Source: Cedecea neteri
GTDB taxonomy: Bacteria > Pseudomonadota > Gammaproteobacteria > Enterobacterales > Enterobacteriaceae
Length of the DNA stretch: 64,000 nt
NCBI RefSeq assembly: GCF_000758325.1
Contig: NZ_CP009459.1
Coordinates: 3,038,001-3,102,000, forward strand
Direction: 5' to 3'
Within the stretch, counting starts at the first letter, position 1; each line of letters begins with the position of its first letter. The notes below the pieces were generated by a model. The model ran no database searches. It was not told where the DNA came from and saw only the letters and a list, made by a program, of their open reading frames with translations. Shown here piece by piece: positions 26,258-36,091 of this stretch. A program made the translations under genes and the position numbers.

Positions 26258-28699
26258 ATGGAACAGAGGCTGAGTATCACTAAGTTATTCTTTTATCGTG
26301 GCGTGAAGCTTTCGTTATTTTTAATCATGCCGGGATTGCTCCCAGCGCAAGGGATGGGGGCAATATCGCGCTATGACAGCCAGGTATTACAGGCGCGAAA
26401 CGGAGATTATCAACCCCTGCTTGATGCCTTAAAACATGAGGCACAGCAAAAAGCACTTAACCCGGAACAGGTTGCAGACTGGCTGCAGGTCACCTCCTGG
26501 GCAGGGCGTGATGATGAGGTAGTCAGCGTGTGGCAGCGTTATCAGGAGCGCACTGCTATCCCGGCTCGTGGCGTCGCCGCCGCTGCACAATCCCTGCGTA
26601 ATCTTCATCGCTGGACGGAGTCACTTTCTCTCTGGGAAGAAGCGCTTAGGCTTTCACCCGGCAATGATGATTATCGCATGGGGCAAATTAAAACCCTGGC
26701 CGACGGCCAAAAGCGCTGGCAGGCGAGGGAAGAGGCGCTGCGTCTGGTCAAGGAAAAGCCTGACCTCGCACATTTACAGACGCTCTCTTATGTCTATCTG
26801 CGGCAGGGAAAAACCTGGGATCAGCTGCTAAGCGACACGCGAGCCCTTGCACTTGCCCCGGAAGATAAAATCGCTCTGCAAAACCTGATAGCCAGCCTGA
26901 CCGTGAACCGGGTGAATACCACGGCGCTGGCGTTAGCCAACGAAGCGGAACTTCCGGCAAATGAGCGCAGAAGTCTGGAACTTAACGCGTTGGCTGAAAT
27001 GGTGCGTATGGCCGAAATCTCTCCGGGAGAGGAAAAAGCGCGCTTTACCGTCGCGCAGCGGGCGTTGGATCGTTACGACGCCTTGTTCGCCCAATGGCGT
27101 CGCGATCCGCAGGCTCAGCAGGACGTCACGCGGGCGCGGATAGACCGGCTTGGCGCGCTCTATGCCCACAATTATTACCCAAAGGTCATTCAGGAATATG
27201 AAGCCCTGGCCTCAGAATATGTGCATGTCCCGCCCTGGGCTTTACGTTGGGTGATTGCTTCTTACCTGGCAGAAAAGCAGGTAGAAAACGCGCAGGCGCT
27301 AACGCCGCAGCTGTTCAGCGGCGCGACGAACAAGAACGAGCAGGCGATGTTTTATGCCTTGTTGGACAGCGGCCAGTACGGCTCCGCCGGACGCTATCTG
27401 CAAAATCTTGCCCAGGTAACGCCTTACCGCCGCTACGTGCCGGGCTTCCCGAACCCCGTCCCGAACGATCGCTGGCTGGAAGCAAAAACGCTCTCCCTGC
27501 AGTACCTCGTATCGACCAATGCACTCCCGGAAGCTCAAGCGCTATCCCAGCGTCTGGCGAGTACTGCGCCGGGGAATCAGGGATTGCGTATCGATTATGC
27601 CAGGGTTTTGCAGGCGCGCGGGCTGCCGCAGGCGGCTGAACGAGAGCTTAAAAAGGCGGAAGTGCTTGAGCCGTCCAACCTCGAGCTTGAGCGACAGCAG
27701 GCCTATGTCGCGCAGGATCTCCACGAGTGGCGGCAAATGGATTTGTTGACGGACGACGTGATGCTGCGTGCCCCGCTGGATATCGGTTCTCAGCGCTTGA
27801 AGCGAACGCGTGAGATTCACCAAATGTCCGAACTGCGCATTAACGGTCAGCAGGGGATCCATTCTGATACGCCCGTCAGCGGCGCACACGACTTTAGCTG
27901 GGATATGGCGATTTACGGCCCACCCGTGGCCGACAACTGGCGGCTGTTTGGCGGTAACCGTTTTAACAGCGGGCGTTTTGAAGAAGGTAAGGGCTTCAGC
28001 CGCAGCGTGTTCGGGGGCGTTGAATGGCGGCCGCGCAATAGCTGGGTCGAGCTTGAACTGGCGAACAACAACTTCAACGGCGGCAATAAGCCAGGCGGGC
28101 GCGTTTCGGCCTGGCACAGCTTCAGCGACAGCTGGCGAGTAGGAGGCGAAGTGGAACGCCTGGCACGGGCAACGCCGCTGAGAGCTTTGCGCAACGGGGT
28201 AAGTTCGAATCAGGCCAACCTGTGGGTGCGCTGGCACCAAAACGAACGGCGTGAATATCAGCTCGCGACCACGACCAGCTGGTTTTCAGACCATAACCAT
28301 CGTCGGGAATATACCTTCCAGGGCAAAGAGCGGCTGTGGCAAACGCCACGGATCACGCTCGACCTGCAGCCCGGCGTGACTTACAGCACCAACAGCCAGA
28401 CAGACACGGTGTATTACAGCCCGAAATGGGATTTATCCGCCGCGCCGACGCTCGCCGTTAATCACGTGATGTACCAGCGCTATGACACCGTCTGGAGCCA
28501 GCAGATCAGCGCCGGGGCGGGCATTTACCGGCAAAAAAATTACGGGGCGGGAGCGATGACAACCCTGGGATATGGCCAGCGTATCCAGTGGAACAACGTC
28601 CTCGACACCGGGGCCATGCTGAACTGGGAAAAACGGCCCTGGGACGGCAAGCGGGAAACGCATTTCGCCGTCGCTTTTGATGCGAATTTACGATTTTAA
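26258..28699 (+). CDS. pgaA: Poly-beta-1,6-N-acetyl-D-glucosamine export porin PgaA
   Basis: An 813-residue outer membrane protein that exports partly deacetylated PNAG. A signal peptide (hydrophobic to about residue 33, ending near GMGA) precedes a periplasmic TPR superhelix to about residue 510, with repeats such as ARNGDYQPLLDAL and PGNDDYRMGQIKTLADG. The C-terminal 290 residues alternate short amphipathic strands and end in FDANLRF, a typical beta-barrel C terminus with terminal Phe. Length is close to E. coli PgaA (807). First gene of pgaABCD. Confidence 0.95.
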   Translation: MEQRLSITKLFFYRGVKLSLFLIMPGLLPAQGMGAISRYDSQVLQARNGDYQPLLDALKHEAQQKALNPEQVADWLQVTSWAGRDDEVVSVWQRYQERTAIPARGVAAAAQSLRNLHRWTESLSLWEEALRLSPGNDDYRMGQIKTLADGQKRWQAREEALRLVKEKPDLAHLQTLSYVYLRQGKTWDQLLSDTRALALAPEDKIALQNLIASLTVNRVNTTALALANEAELPANERRSLELNALAEMVRMAEISPGEEKARFTVAQRALDRYDALFAQWRRDPQAQQDVTRARIDRLGALYAHNYYPKVIQEYEALASEYVHVPPWALRWVIASYLAEKQVENAQALTPQLFSGATNKNEQAMFYALLDSGQYGSAGRYLQNLAQVTPYRRYVPGFPNPVPNDRWLEAKTLSLQYLVSTNALPEAQALSQRLASTAPGNQGLRIDYARVLQARGLPQAAERELKKAEVLEPSNLELERQQAYVAQDLHEWRQMDLLTDDVMLRAPLDIGSQRLKRTREIHQMSELRINGQQGIHSDTPVSGAHDFSWDMAIYGPPVADNWRLFGGNRFNSGRFEEGKGFSRSVFGGVEWRPRNSWVELELANNNFNGGNKPGGRVSAWHSFSDSWRVGGEVERLARATPLRALRNGVSSNQANLWVRWHQNERREYQLATTTSWFSDHNHRREYTFQGKERLWQTPRITLDLQPGVTYSTNSQTDTVYYSPKWDLSAAPTLAVNHVMYQRYDTVWSQQISAGAGIYRQKNYGAGAMTTLGYGQRIQWNNVLDTGAMLNWEKRPWDGKRETHFAVAFDANLRF

Positions 28700-28707
28700 G
28701 GACAAAC

Positions 28708-30723
28708 ATGCTGACCAACAGTTTTCGCCTCGGCCTGATCGTTTTTGGCTGGTTATTGACCTTTTCTGGCTTGTACGCGCAGGAAATTCATTTTCTACCG
28801 CCAAAAGAACGGCCAGAGCTTGAAGCCAATAAACCCTGGCCTAAGAACCATTTTTTGGTGTTGGCCTACCATGATGTCGAAGACAGTGACCCCGATCAGC
28901 GTTATCTGGCGGTGCGCACCAGCGCGCTGAACGAGCAAATCAGCTGGCTGTTGCAAAACGGCTATCACGCGGTCAGCGTGCAGGCGGTTTTGGACGCCCA
29001 TCGGGGAGGCACACCGTTGCCGTCAAAGGCGTTTTTACTCACTTTTGATGATGGTTACAGCAGCTTTTACACCCGCGTGTGGCCGCTGCTCAAGGCTTAT
29101 AATGTCCCTGCGCTCTGGGCCCCTGTCGGCAGTTGGGTCGATACCCCGGCAGGGAAGAACGTCGATTTTGGCGGGCTGATGACCGCCCGCGATAAGTTTG
29201 CCACCTGGGATATGGTACGTGAACTTAGCCAGTCGCCTCTGGTTGAGATCGGCTCACATACCTGGGCGTCACATTACGGCATTCAGGCGAATCCCCAGGG
29301 TAGCCGTGAACCTGCGGTCGCCAACCGGGCTTGGGATAAAGCCACCCGCCAGTACGAAAGTGACGAGCAGTTCACCCGGCGTATTGGCGACGATGCGCGC
29401 CAAATCAGCCAAAAAATTGAGCAGGTGAGCGGGAAGGTGCCTCGTGCCTGGGTCTGGCCTTATGGCGCGGCTAACGGCACCTCACTCAGCGTGCTCAAAA
29501 AGCAGGGTTACCAGATGGCGTTCACGCTTAATGATGGCCTCGCTGACGCCCGCGACCTGGACAACATTCCACGAGTGCTGATTTCCGGCAATCCAACGCT
29601 CAAAGCGTTCGCCAGCATGGTGAGCCGCGTCCGGGAGCCGGATCCGGTGCGCGTTATGCATGTGGATCTCGACTATGTCTACGACCCGAACCCGGTGCAG
29701 CAGGCGAAGAATATCGATGCGCTGGTGCAGCGGGTGTATGACATGAAAATCAGCCATGTCTTTTTGCAGGCGTTCTCAGACCCGCTCGGCGACGGCAATA
29801 TCAAGTCGCTCTATTTCCCCAACCGCTGGCTGCCGATGCGCGCCGATCTGTTTAACTTCGTCGCCTGGCAGCTACGCACCAGAGGCGATGCCAAAGTGTT
29901 TGCCTGGCTGCCGGTGCTTTCTTTTGATCTGAACGCCACGCTGCCCAGGGTGCAACGCTGGGACGCCGCCAGTGGGAAGACGCAGCGGGCCACCAGCCCT
30001 TATCTGCGGCTTTCCCCGTGGAACCGACAGGTTCGCCACCAGATAGTCGACATCTACGAAGATCTCGCCCGACATGCGGTGTTTGACGGCATTCTTTTCC
30101 ACGACGACGCGCTGCTCACGGATTTTGAAGATGCCGGGCCGGACGCCATGATCGCCTACCGGCAGGCGGGGTTCCAGGGCAGCATCGGCGACATACATCA
30201 AAACCCTGCCGAACTGCGAAGCTGGACGCGCTTTAAAAGCCAGACGCTGATTGAGTTCACCCGCACGCTGACCGACGCGGTGCGGAATATTCGTGGCCCG
30301 CAGATAAAAACCGCCCGAAACATCTTTGCGCTACCGATTCTGGAGCCAGAGAGCGAGGCGTGGTTCGCGCAGAACATTGACGATTTCCTGGCCGCTTACG
30401 ACTGGACGGTGCCGATGGCGATGCCGCTGATGGAGTCCGTGCCGCTGGAAGAGAGCAATAGCTGGCTGGAACGACTGATCAAAGCCGTGGCGGCGAAGCC
30501 TTCGGGATTGAATAAAACCATTTTTGAGCTTCAGGCGCGCGACTGGAACCACAAAACGCAGAAAGGCATCGCGGACAAACAGCTGGTGGAGTGGATGCAG
30601 CTGCTACAGCTGAACGGGGTGAAACATTACGGCTATTACCCGGACGACTTCATCAATAACCAGCCTGATATTTCACATATCAGACCTGAAATTTCCTCTT
30701 ACTGGTATCCAAACAATGACTGA
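28708..30723 (+). CDS. pgaB: Poly-beta-1,6-N-acetyl-D-glucosamine N-deacetylase PgaB
   Basis: A 671-residue periplasmic enzyme that deacetylates PNAG for export. The N-terminal polysaccharide deacetylase domain has Asp114-Asp115 in [10 protein letters not shown] and His184/His189 in SHTWASHYG, the same numbers as E. coli PgaB. The C-terminal glycoside hydrolase-like domain includes [16 protein letters not shown]. Oddly the N terminus ([17 protein letters not shown]) has no cysteine in the lipobox region, where E. coli PgaB is a lipoprotein; an ordinary signal peptidase site after LYA is more likely. It starts 8 bp after pgaA and overlaps pgaC by 8 bp. Confidence 0.95.
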   Translation: MLTNSFRLGLIVFGWLLTFSGLYAQEIHFLPPKERPELEANKPWPKNHFLVLAYHDVEDSDPDQRYLAVRTSALNEQISWLLQNGYHAVSVQAVLDAHRGGTPLPSKAFLLTFDDGYSSFYTRVWPLLKAYNVPALWAPVGSWVDTPAGKNVDFGGLMTARDKFATWDMVRELSQSPLVEIGSHTWASHYGIQANPQGSREPAVANRAWDKATRQYESDEQFTRRIGDDARQISQKIEQVSGKVPRAWVWPYGAANGTSLSVLKKQGYQMAFTLNDGLADARDLDNIPRVLISGNPTLKAFASMVSRVREPDPVRVMHVDLDYVYDPNPVQQAKNIDALVQRVYDMKISHVFLQAFSDPLGDGNIKSLYFPNRWLPMRADLFNFVAWQLRTRGDAKVFAWLPVLSFDLNATLPRVQRWDAASGKTQRATSPYLRLSPWNRQVRHQIVDIYEDLARHAVFDGILFHDDALLTDFEDAGPDAMIAYRQAGFQGSIGDIHQNPAELRSWTRFKSQTLIEFTRTLTDAVRNIRGPQIKTARNIFALPILEPESEAWFAQNIDDFLAAYDWTVPMAMPLMESVPLEESNSWLERLIKAVAAKPSGLNKTIFELQARDWNHKTQKGIADKQLVEWMQLLQLNGVKHYGYYPDDFINNQPDISHIRPEISSYWYPNND

Positions 30724-32044
30724 TCGTCTTCTCTCCTTACTGATTCTGGGCCTGGTCTTTGGGCTGCCGCTCGGTATGGCGGCGGTATTTACCGGGAAAA
30801 TTCTGCTGGACTTTGTGTTCTTCTGGCCACTGTTTATGTCGGTGCTGTGGATGACCGGCGGGCTCTATTTCTGGTACCGGCTGGAACGCCACTGGCCGTG
30901 GGGTGAAGACGTCCCGCCGCCACAGCTGGAAGGCAATCCGCTGATTTCTATTCTGATCCCGTGCTTTAACGAAGGCAAAAATGCCCGGGAAACGATCGAA
31001 GCCGCGCTGAGCCAGCGCTACACCAACATTGAGGTTATCGCCATCAATGACGGCTCTCGGGATAACACCGCCGAGATCCTGACCCAGCTTGCGGTGGAAT
31101 ACCCAAAATTACGAGTGATTCATCTGGCGGCGAATCAGGGGAAAGCCGTAGCGCTAAAAGCCGGGGCCGCCGCCGCGCGCGGGGATTTACTGGTGTGTAT
31201 CGACGGAGATGCCTTACTGGAGCGGGACACTGCGGCTTACCTTGTGATGCCGTTGATTCGCCACCCTAACGTGGGCGCGGTGACCGGAAACCCGCGGATC
31301 CGCACCCGCACGAATTTGATTGGCCGGATCCAGGTCGGCGAGTTTTCTTCGATAATCGGGCTGATTAAACGTACCCAGCGTATTTATGGCCGGGTCTTTA
31401 CCGTTTCCGGCGTGATCGCCGCTTTTCGCCGCCAGGCGCTGGCAGATGTCGGCTACTGGAGCCCGGACATGATCACCGAGGACATTGATATCAGCTGGAA
31501 ACTGCAGCTGCATCACTGGACGCTCTATTTTGAGCCGCGCGCGCTGTGCTGGATCCTGATGCCGGAGACCCTCAAAGGGCTGTGGAAGCAGCGTCTGCGT
31601 TGGGCGCAGGGCGGGGCGGAGGTGTTCCTGGTTAACCTGCGTCGCCTGTTCCGCTGGGAACACCGCCGGATGTGGCCGCTGTTTATGGAGTACGTACTCT
31701 CGACGGTGTGGGCCTTTGCCTATGCGATAACCATCCTGCTGTTTATCGCCAGCCACCTGACCACACTGCCGGCCAACCTGGTGGTTGCAACGCTGTTTCC
31801 GCCTGAGTTTACCGGGCTGCTGCTGGGCGTGATGTGCCTGATGCAGTTCCTCGTCAGCCTGTTCATTGAGCGGCGCTATGAAAAGCGGATTGCCGGATCG
31901 CTGTTCTGGATCGTCTGGTTCCCGCTGATGTACTGGATGATAGGCCTGTTTACCACCCTGGTGTCGTTCCCGAAAGTGATGCTTAAACGCCGCCGCGCCC
32001 GCGCGCGCTGGGTAAGTCCTGACCGTGGAAAAGGAAGAATATGA
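30716..32044 (+). CDS. pgaC: PNAG synthase catalytic subunit PgaC
   Basis: A 442-residue inner membrane glycosyltransferase (GT2) that polymerises UDP-GlcNAc into PNAG. Two N-terminal membrane helices, then the catalytic domain with [11 protein letters not shown], the DxD run [19 protein letters not shown] and the QRLRWAQGG polymerase signature, followed by C-terminal helices. Activity depends on PgaD and, in E. coli, on cyclic-di-GMP. It overlaps pgaB and pgaD. Confidence 0.96.
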   Translation: MTDRLLSLLILGLVFGLPLGMAAVFTGKILLDFVFFWPLFMSVLWMTGGLYFWYRLERHWPWGEDVPPPQLEGNPLISILIPCFNEGKNARETIEAALSQRYTNIEVIAINDGSRDNTAEILTQLAVEYPKLRVIHLAANQGKAVALKAGAAAARGDLLVCIDGDALLERDTAAYLVMPLIRHPNVGAVTGNPRIRTRTNLIGRIQVGEFSSIIGLIKRTQRIYGRVFTVSGVIAAFRRQALADVGYWSPDMITEDIDISWKLQLHHWTLYFEPRALCWILMPETLKGLWKQRLRWAQGGAEVFLVNLRRLFRWEHRRMWPLFMEYVLSTVWAFAYAITILLFIASHLTTLPANLVVATLFPPEFTGLLLGVMCLMQFLVSLFIERRYEKRIAGSLFWIVWFPLMYWMIGLFTTLVSFPKVMLKRRRARARWVSPDRGKGRI

Positions 32045-32499
32045 TGCAGACCAATACGCTGATATTAACCGAAGACCGACTGGGGCCGAGGCTTTTCGAC
32101 GGCCTGCTAACCGCCATTGCCTGGGCAGGGTTTCTGTATTTTGTGTGGAAAAACCTGCTGCTGCAGCTGATGTTATTGCCCGACCAGCGCGGGGAAATCG
32201 TCGCGCAGTCGCTCAATTCCGTGCTGCTGTACCTTGCGATTGCCGCCATCAACGGCTGGCTGCTGATCCTCTGGTATCAGTACAGCCTGCGCAGATACAG
32301 CGACCGGTACCGCGATGAACACAAACCGTTTCTGCCTGGCGATCTGGCCCGCAGCTTTAACCTGTCGACGCAGCTGGTTTCCGAGATGAGCCGCTATAAC
32401 CAGTTAACGGTGTATCACGACCAGATTGGGCAGATTATCGAGCTTAAAAATAATCGTGCAGAGCGCAAGGCGGATTTTCCTGAGGAGGGGGCTGTGTAG
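32041..32499 (+). CDS. pgaD: PNAG synthesis auxiliary protein PgaD
   Basis: A 152-residue protein with two membrane segments (about 25-45 and 62-82) and a cytoplasmic tail, matching PgaD. In E. coli PgaC and PgaD together bind cyclic-di-GMP. LIWYQYSL-type sequence after helix two and [21 protein letters not shown] are the recognisable parts. Slightly longer than E. coli PgaD (137). It overlaps the pgaC stop. Confidence 0.9.
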   Translation: MMQTNTLILTEDRLGPRLFDGLLTAIAWAGFLYFVWKNLLLQLMLLPDQRGEIVAQSLNSVLLYLAIAAINGWLLILWYQYSLRRYSDRYRDEHKPFLPGDLARSFNLSTQLVSEMSRYNQLTVYHDQIGQIIELKNNRAERKADFPEEGAV

Positions 32500-32520
32500 A
32501 CTTCCATCAGATGGGGGTCT
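32498..32520. terminator. Hairpin between pgaD and convergent LysR gene
   Basis: AGAC-tt-CCAT and ATGG-gg-GTCT pair with two G-T wobbles around a CAG loop. No T run follows, so it may serve as a weak two-way terminator. It overlaps the pgaD stop codon. Confidence 0.45.
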
Positions 32521-32542
32521 GGAGCCTATTTGCCAGAAGCTT

Positions 32543-33448
32543 TTAGCGTAGCAGCGTCAAGGTGTCGGGCAATTGCTGAGGTGCTGCTTCTTTTAAGGCA
32601 TCGCCCAGCAGCGTGATATGGGCTAAACGCGCCGAGTGCTTCGGCCAGACAAGCCAGTAGCCATCTCCGCTGGCAATCGCTTCGGCAAACGGCAGCGCGA
32701 GCTGGCCACTCTGGATTGCCGCCTGGCATAACAACGCATCACCGATTGAAATGCCGTGGCCGCTGATGGCCGCCCGAATGCCCTGTTCCAGCGTGTCGAA
32801 TACCGTGCCGCGCGCAATATTAAGTTCGTTGAATTTTCCGGTGCGCTTTAGCCATCTTCGCCAGTCACGGCGATCCGGAGAGGGATGAATCAGCTCGCAG
32901 CGAGACATGTCCATGCGGGCCTGTTCAACCTGAGCCGGGGCGCAGATCGGCACCAGCCATTCGTCGAACAATAGGCGGGCTTCCGTCCCTGCACCAAACC
33001 GACCGTCACCCAGCAGAATGGCGCAGTCATACGGCTCGCGCGTAAAGTCCACGCTATCGGTGTCCATCCACACGCTGGTCATTTCTATTTCCGGCGTAGC
33101 GTTCTGCTGCCGGAAGGTGCTCAGCACATCCAGCAGCCAGCGCATGGTCAGCGTCGACGGCGATTTCAATCGCAGTTTACGGTTGCCGCTGCGAAATGCA
33201 TGGCAGGCCTGATCCAACCGATGAAAGCCCTCCGAGAGCTGCATCGCCAGCGCGTTACCGGCGGCGGTAATCTCTACTTTGGGACCATTACGGTGAAACA
33301 GCTCGCATTCGAACCAGGCTTCAAGTGTGCGGATATGTCTGCTGACTGCGCCGGGCGTGACGTTTAGCTGCGCGGCGGCCTGGCTGAACGAACCTGACCG
33401 GGCGGCAACCTCAAATGCACGCAGCGCATACAGCGGGGGGAGCGTCAT
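32543..33448 (-). CDS. LysR-family (GcvA-like) transcriptional regulator
   Basis: A 301-residue regulator with the GcvA-group N terminus LPPLYALRAFEVAARSGSFSQAAAQL followed, after a short gap, by AVSRHIRTLEAWFECELF. A substrate-binding domain begins near residue 90. It is divergent from a LysE-family exporter, the usual arrangement in which the regulator senses the exported amino acid or analogue. Two inverted repeats in the gap are likely operators. Confidence 0.9.
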   Translation of the reverse strand: MTLPPLYALRAFEVAARSGSFSQAAAQLNVTPGAVSRHIRTLEAWFECELFHRNGPKVEITAAGNALAMQLSEGFHRLDQACHAFRSGNRKLRLKSPSTLTMRWLLDVLSTFRQQNATPEIEMTSVWMDTDSVDFTREPYDCAILLGDGRFGAGTEARLLFDEWLVPICAPAQVEQARMDMSRCELIHPSPDRRDWRRWLKRTGKFNELNIARGTVFDTLEQGIRAAISGHGISIGDALLCQAAIQSGQLALPFAEAIASGDGYWLVWPKHSARLAHITLLGDALKEAAPQQLPDTLTLLR

Positions 33449-33464
33449 AACAGAGCGCCTCTAT

Positions 33465-33555
33465 TGTGAGTATTACTCACATTGAATCGCAGTTTTTTCC
33501 GTTTTTCAACGCCTGGAGTAGAGCGTTTAATGCATCACAATAAAAACGATTGTGA
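33465..33555. promoter_or_regulatory. Two palindromes between lysR and lysE-type genes
   Basis: TGTGAGTATTACTCACA (33465-33481) is a perfect 17-bp dyad, and TCACAAT-N7-ATTGTGA (33535-33555) is a second perfect dyad carrying the same TGTGA/TCACA half-sites. The second lies 13 bp before the exporter start. They are probably operators of the adjacent LysR protein, though the half-sites also resemble CRP half-sites with wrong spacing. Confidence 0.6.
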
Positions 33556-33567
33556 GAATTTAACACT

Positions 33568-34185
33568 ATGAATATTCCCCTGCTCGGTGCCTACACGCTC
33601 GCTGTCTTTATGTTGATCCTGACCCCCGGCCCGGTTGTTGCTCTGGTGACCGGCACGGCGGCGCGACACGGCAGCAGAAAAGCGTTTCTGACCGTTATCG
33701 GCACCAACAGCGCTTCGCTGGTGCTGATTGCCTTTGCGGCTATGGTGCTGGCGGGCATTGTTTCTCTCTCGCCGCTGCACTTGTCTTTGTTGGGTCTGGC
33801 GGGCTCGGTGTTTATTGGCTGGGGAGCAATCGTCAGCCTGCAAAGCAGGCATGAAGGAGGCGATGAAAAAACGGCAATAAGCGACGGGGGAGGACTCTTA
33901 AAAGGCTTTGTGGTAGGCGTCTCTAACCCGAAAGACATTCTGTTTTTTGTCTCTTTTTTCCCTCAGTTTATGGCGGTTACCCAGGATTTTAGCGCCAGCA
34001 TTCTCACGCTCTCCCTGGTGTGGATTGCGCTGGATTTTGCGATCCTTGCGCTTTATATCCTCACCGTGCAGCGCTGGGTGCCCGAGCGCCACGGTAAATG
34101 GCTCGACCGTATCTCAGCGCTGTTTCTGCTTGCCGTGGCGCTGTTTGGCCTGGTTTACAATGCCCGGGCGCTGCTCTCGTTTTGA
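33568..34185 (+). CDS. LysE-family amino acid exporter
   Basis: A 205-residue inner membrane protein with about six hydrophobic segments. LTPGPVVALVTGTAARHGSR near the N terminus and FVVGVSNPKDILFFVSFFPQF near residue 115 are the RhtB/LysE family signatures. It exports amino acids or related metabolites; the exact substrate is unknown. Divergent from the LysR gene, and its stop lies 7 bp from the end of abrB. Confidence 0.9.
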   Translation: MNIPLLGAYTLAVFMLILTPGPVVALVTGTAARHGSRKAFLTVIGTNSASLVLIAFAAMVLAGIVSLSPLHLSLLGLAGSVFIGWGAIVSLQSRHEGGDEKTAISDGGGLLKGFVVGVSNPKDILFFVSFFPQFMAVTQDFSASILTLSLVWIALDFAILALYILTVQRWVPERHGKWLDRISALFLLAVALFGLVYNARALLSF

Positions 34186-34192
34186 AAATGAT

Positions 34193-35281
34193 TCACCTCT
34201 TCGCCTGCCGCTTCATGATGTTGCCGATTATCGGCCCGAAGGCGACCAGAATAATAAAGCGGGTCATCTGCATCGACATCACAAAGGCGATGTCGATGTG
34301 CTTGCTGGAGGCGGCGATAATCGCCACAGAATCCGCGCCGCCGGGGCTCATGGCCAGATAAGCGGTGAGCGGGTCGATATCGGCCACGACCACCAAAAAT
34401 GCCGCCATCACCCCGCAAAGGGCAATCAAAATCACAATACTGACCGCAATACGCGGCAGGACCTGGGCGGCGTGTTTTAACAGCGGGCGAGTAAATTTCA
34501 GCCCAATGCGCCAGCCGACAATGGTGTACGCCAGCACCAGCACCCACTGCGGTAGCGCGATCTCTATCCAGTTGTTTTGCGAGAGCACTACGCCAGCGAC
34601 CAGCGTGATCAACAGCGCGCCGGCAGGCAGACGCAGAAGTTTGGCCGCAATGCAGCCGAAAGCGATAAGCCCAAAGGTTTCGGCCATCGCGAGGTAAGAG
34701 CCGTGTGCAAAAAGATCGATCGCCGCCGATGTGGCCGGGACATGCTCGCCGGAGACCTTCATAAGCACCGAAGCGACGCTTGCCACCATAATCACCCGCA
34801 GATATTGCATGGCGGCCACAAGCTGTGTGTCAGCGCCGTTGGCTTCGGCCATCAGCGTCATGGCGGTGGCGGCGCCGGGGCTTAACCCCCAGAGCGCGGT
34901 GGTCCCGGGCAGGATACGCATGCGGGTCATTATCCAGCCGAGCAGCATACAAATAAAAATCACCGAAAAGACGCAGACAATAAACAGCAGCCAGTGAGAG
35001 CCGAAGGTGCCGGCGAGGCTGCGGGGCATTTTGCTGGCAATCATACAGCCGATGACGCCCTGGGCGATGAGGAACAGCGTGCCGTTGGGCTGAATTTTTG
35101 CACCGTTGAGGGAGATAACAATCCCGGCTGCCATCGGCCCCAGCAGCAGGGCGGCGGGAATATTCAGCCAGGTAAGCAGCCCGCCAAAAAGCGCGGTAGC
35201 AATAATCAGCGTGCTCCACTGCATGCGCTGCGGTGACAGCAGGCGGTAACTTTTAGGTGTGGCAGGATCTTGTTTCTTCAT
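34193..35281 (-). CDS. abrB: AbrB-family membrane protein
   Basis: A 362-residue polytopic membrane protein of the AbrB/ammonia monooxygenase-like family. LLGPMAAGIVISL, then GLSPGAATAMTLMAEANGAD near residue 120, and MSPGGADSVAIIAASS near 320 are duplicated family motifs, reflecting two similar halves. E. coli AbrB was named for an effect on aidB expression, but a transport role is generally supposed. Divergent from a TetR gene with paired palindromes between them, so TetR control is likely. Confidence 0.8.
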   Translation of the reverse strand: MKKQDPATPKSYRLLSPQRMQWSTLIIATALFGGLLTWLNIPAALLLGPMAAGIVISLNGAKIQPNGTLFLIAQGVIGCMIASKMPRSLAGTFGSHWLLFIVCVFSVIFICMLLGWIMTRMRILPGTTALWGLSPGAATAMTLMAEANGADTQLVAAMQYLRVIMVASVASVLMKVSGEHVPATSAAIDLFAHGSYLAMAETFGLIAFGCIAAKLLRLPAGALLITLVAGVVLSQNNWIEIALPQWVLVLAYTIVGWRIGLKFTRPLLKHAAQVLPRIAVSIVILIALCGVMAAFLVVVADIDPLTAYLAMSPGGADSVAIIAASSKHIDIAFVMSMQMTRFIILVAFGPIIGNIMKRQAKR

Positions 35282-35366
35282 CGTTGTATAGCCGCCCGCA
35301 GCGCGGAAGAAAATTCGGTTTAAGCTGGCTCGCGCCGGAGTCGTGGCTTAAACTCTGGGAGAGTTA

Positions 35367-35423
35367 AGTTATGAGAGGGTGTCCTCGCATAACTCAGATT
35401 CTAGAGGATGCCCTCGCATATCT
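35367..35423. promoter_or_regulatory. Tandem palindromic operators between abrB and tetR-type genes
   Basis: Two 28-bp palindromes sit side by side at 35367-35394 and 35396-35423. The first has arms AGTTATGAGAGG and CCTCGCATAACT with one mismatch; the second has CTAGAGGATGCCCTCGCATA at its core and shares GAGG/CCTCGCATA. Spacing of about 29 bp puts them three helical turns apart, typical of TetR-family operators. Confidence 0.75.
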
Positions 35424-35472
35424 CAATGGGCGTTATGCGAATAAATGTTAGCGGATTGATACGAAATATTTT

Positions 35473-36084
35473 ATGACGAAACCAGCGCCCTTAGCGGCAA
35501 ACCAGCCTAAACGCCTGCGCGGCCATCTTCGCGTGGCGGCGATAACCGAAGCGGCCACCCAACTCTTCGCCGAGAAGGGCTTTGATGCCGTGACCATGAC
35601 CGAGATCGCTGCCAGCTCCGGCACGGCCATCGGCTCGCTGTATCGGTTTTTCCCCAACAAAGAATCGCTGGCCGACGCGCTGCTGCTGGAATACACCCGC
35701 GAAGTGATCGACAGGCTGGAAGTGCTGGAGGCAAGCGTCACCGGGGTGGATATTCCCACCGCAGCGGATCTGTTCACCCGCTTTGTGCTTTCGCTGCAGT
35801 CACAGCGAACCTTTGCCCTGAGGCTGGTGGAAGAGCGGGGCGAACATGAAGCGGCCCGGCTCCAGTTCAGGGACGCCATGCGCGGCGGATTCTCCACCGC
35901 CCTTCAGGTTGTTATCCCGAGTTTATCCGCCGAGCGTGCCAGCCTGATGACCATTGTTATCCTGCAAATGCTCAAAGGTGCGGCGGCGGCCAATCTGCAG
36001 AATGACGCAGAGCGTAAAGCGGTGCTCGCCGAAGCGCAGGCGCTGCTGGAGCTGTACCTTTCCACGGAACAGGCGAAGAAATAG
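35473..36084 (+). CDS. TetR/AcrR-family transcriptional regulator
   Basis: A 203-residue repressor. The N-terminal HTH has RVAAITEAATQLFAEKGFDAVTMTEIA followed by GSLYRFFPNKESLADALL; the C-terminal ligand domain is family-typical but not diagnostic. Its start lies 50 bp after the tandem operators and it is divergent from abrB, which suggests autorepression and control of abrB. It ends 7 bp from the convergent DSD1-type gene. Confidence 0.9.
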   Translation: MTKPAPLAANQPKRLRGHLRVAAITEAATQLFAEKGFDAVTMTEIAASSGTAIGSLYRFFPNKESLADALLLEYTREVIDRLEVLEASVTGVDIPTAADLFTRFVLSLQSQRTFALRLVEERGEHEAARLQFRDAMRGGFSTALQVVIPSLSAERASLMTIVILQMLKGAAAANLQNDAERKAVLAEAQALLELYLSTEQAKK

Positions 36085-36091
36085 AGGCAGG

